Assembly (NCBI GenBank): GCA_043718245.1
Contig: JAYSWB010000048.1
Coordinates: 1 to 11,230 of the forward strand
Length of the DNA: 11,230 nt
Direction: 5' to 3'
DNA from: JBAXAB01 sp043718245
GTDB taxonomy: Bacteria; Patescibacteriota; Minisyncoccia; Phycocordibacterales; CAIZLB01
Part shown: piece after piece, positions 11,141 to 11,230 of the stretch
Layout: each line of letters begins with the position of its first letter
Numbering within the stretch: position 1 is the first letter of the stretch
Translations under genes and position numbers: made by a program
The notes under the pieces: model-generated
The model's input: only the letters and a program-made list of their open reading frames with translations
Database searches by the model: none
Told to the model about the DNA's origin: nothing

Positions 11141-11230
11141 TCAACTTTGAAGTGCACCACTCATCATTTGTAATGGTGTCTTCCAGCCAAGGCGTTTCCT
11201 CGGTCTGGTGTTGAGTAAATATTCAACTCT
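11141..11230 (-). CDS. C-terminal end of an IS30-family transposase (partial)
   Basis: The last 29 codons of an ORF entering from the right edge: RVEYLLNTRPRKRLGWKTP followed by LQMMSGALQS and a TGA at 11143-11141. The LNxRPRKRLGWKTP motif is the hallmark of the C-terminus of IS30-family DDE transposases, which cut and paste the element and often favour palindromic targets. The catalytic DDE residues lie outside the window. The IS end is expected shortly after the stop, about 11118-11135, as in this family the stop codon lies close to the terminal repeat. The insertion appears to have removed or displaced the 5' half of the tRNA gene at 11078-11124. Confidence 0.85.
   Translation of the reverse strand, partial: RVEYLLNTRPRKRLGWKTPLQMMSGALQS

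Noticed and set aside
10923..11144. 73-codon minus-strand ORF containing EVASSILVTST
   Set aside because: This is the typical translation of a tRNA T arm and acceptor; the frame also crosses the promoter, terminator and structured RNA, so it is not a gene.
1..11230. CRISPR arrays or prophage genes
   Set aside because: No regularly spaced direct repeats and no Cas, integrase or phage structural genes were seen.

Overview
The window looks like a chromosomal segment from a low-GC bacterium with a reduced genome, most likely a Patescibacteria/CPR lineage of the Parcubacteria type. This is an inference from gene content: a 'KPVIYLYP' C-terminal domain protein (a family I associate with CPR genomes), a trigger factor with no PPIase domain, RNase Y beside ClpP, and few Shine-Dalgarno sequences. 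TGA is used as a stop (ddl, the transposase), so the genetic code appears standard.

Layout. Nearly all housekeeping genes lie on the minus strand, so in transcription order they run from right to left. The right edge (about 10680-11230) is a non-coding and mobile region. It holds the 3' end of an IS30-type transposase, the 3' half of a tRNA cut off by that IS, a consensus promoter between 16-bp inverted repeats, a strong bidirectional terminator, and an independently terminated structured RNA with blocks very similar to bacterial 16S rRNA. Next come ddl (cell wall), nusA (transcription, with its own promoter and a terminator hairpin just ahead of the gene), ppa and tig (ppa and tig abut as TAAATG). 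A plus-strand Phd/RelE-type toxin-antitoxin pair converges on tig. A small chimeric or decayed SDR-like ORF follows.

At about 5510-6058 there is a plus-strand, GC-richer cassette: a structured leader, a canonical hammerhead ribozyme (5636-5685), a 94-aa XRE-type HTH protein and a strong terminator. To its left are minus-strand clpP-rny (protein and RNA turnover), an HU gene with a good promoter and terminator, a membrane-anchored protein of unknown function, and a 190-aa prephenate dehydratase-like gene. That last gene is preceded by a Phe-rich 21-codon leader ORF, an antiterminator candidate and an intrinsic terminator, which is the arrangement of ribosome-mediated attenuation.

Most unusual items: the hammerhead ribozyme in the 5' leader of the HTH gene, the phenylalanine attenuator in a presumed CPR genome, the 16S-like structured RNA, the inverted-repeat-flanked promoter/tRNA fragment next to the IS, the nusA leader terminator and the PPIase-less trigger factor. 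All assignments come from reading the sequence by eye; no database search was run.
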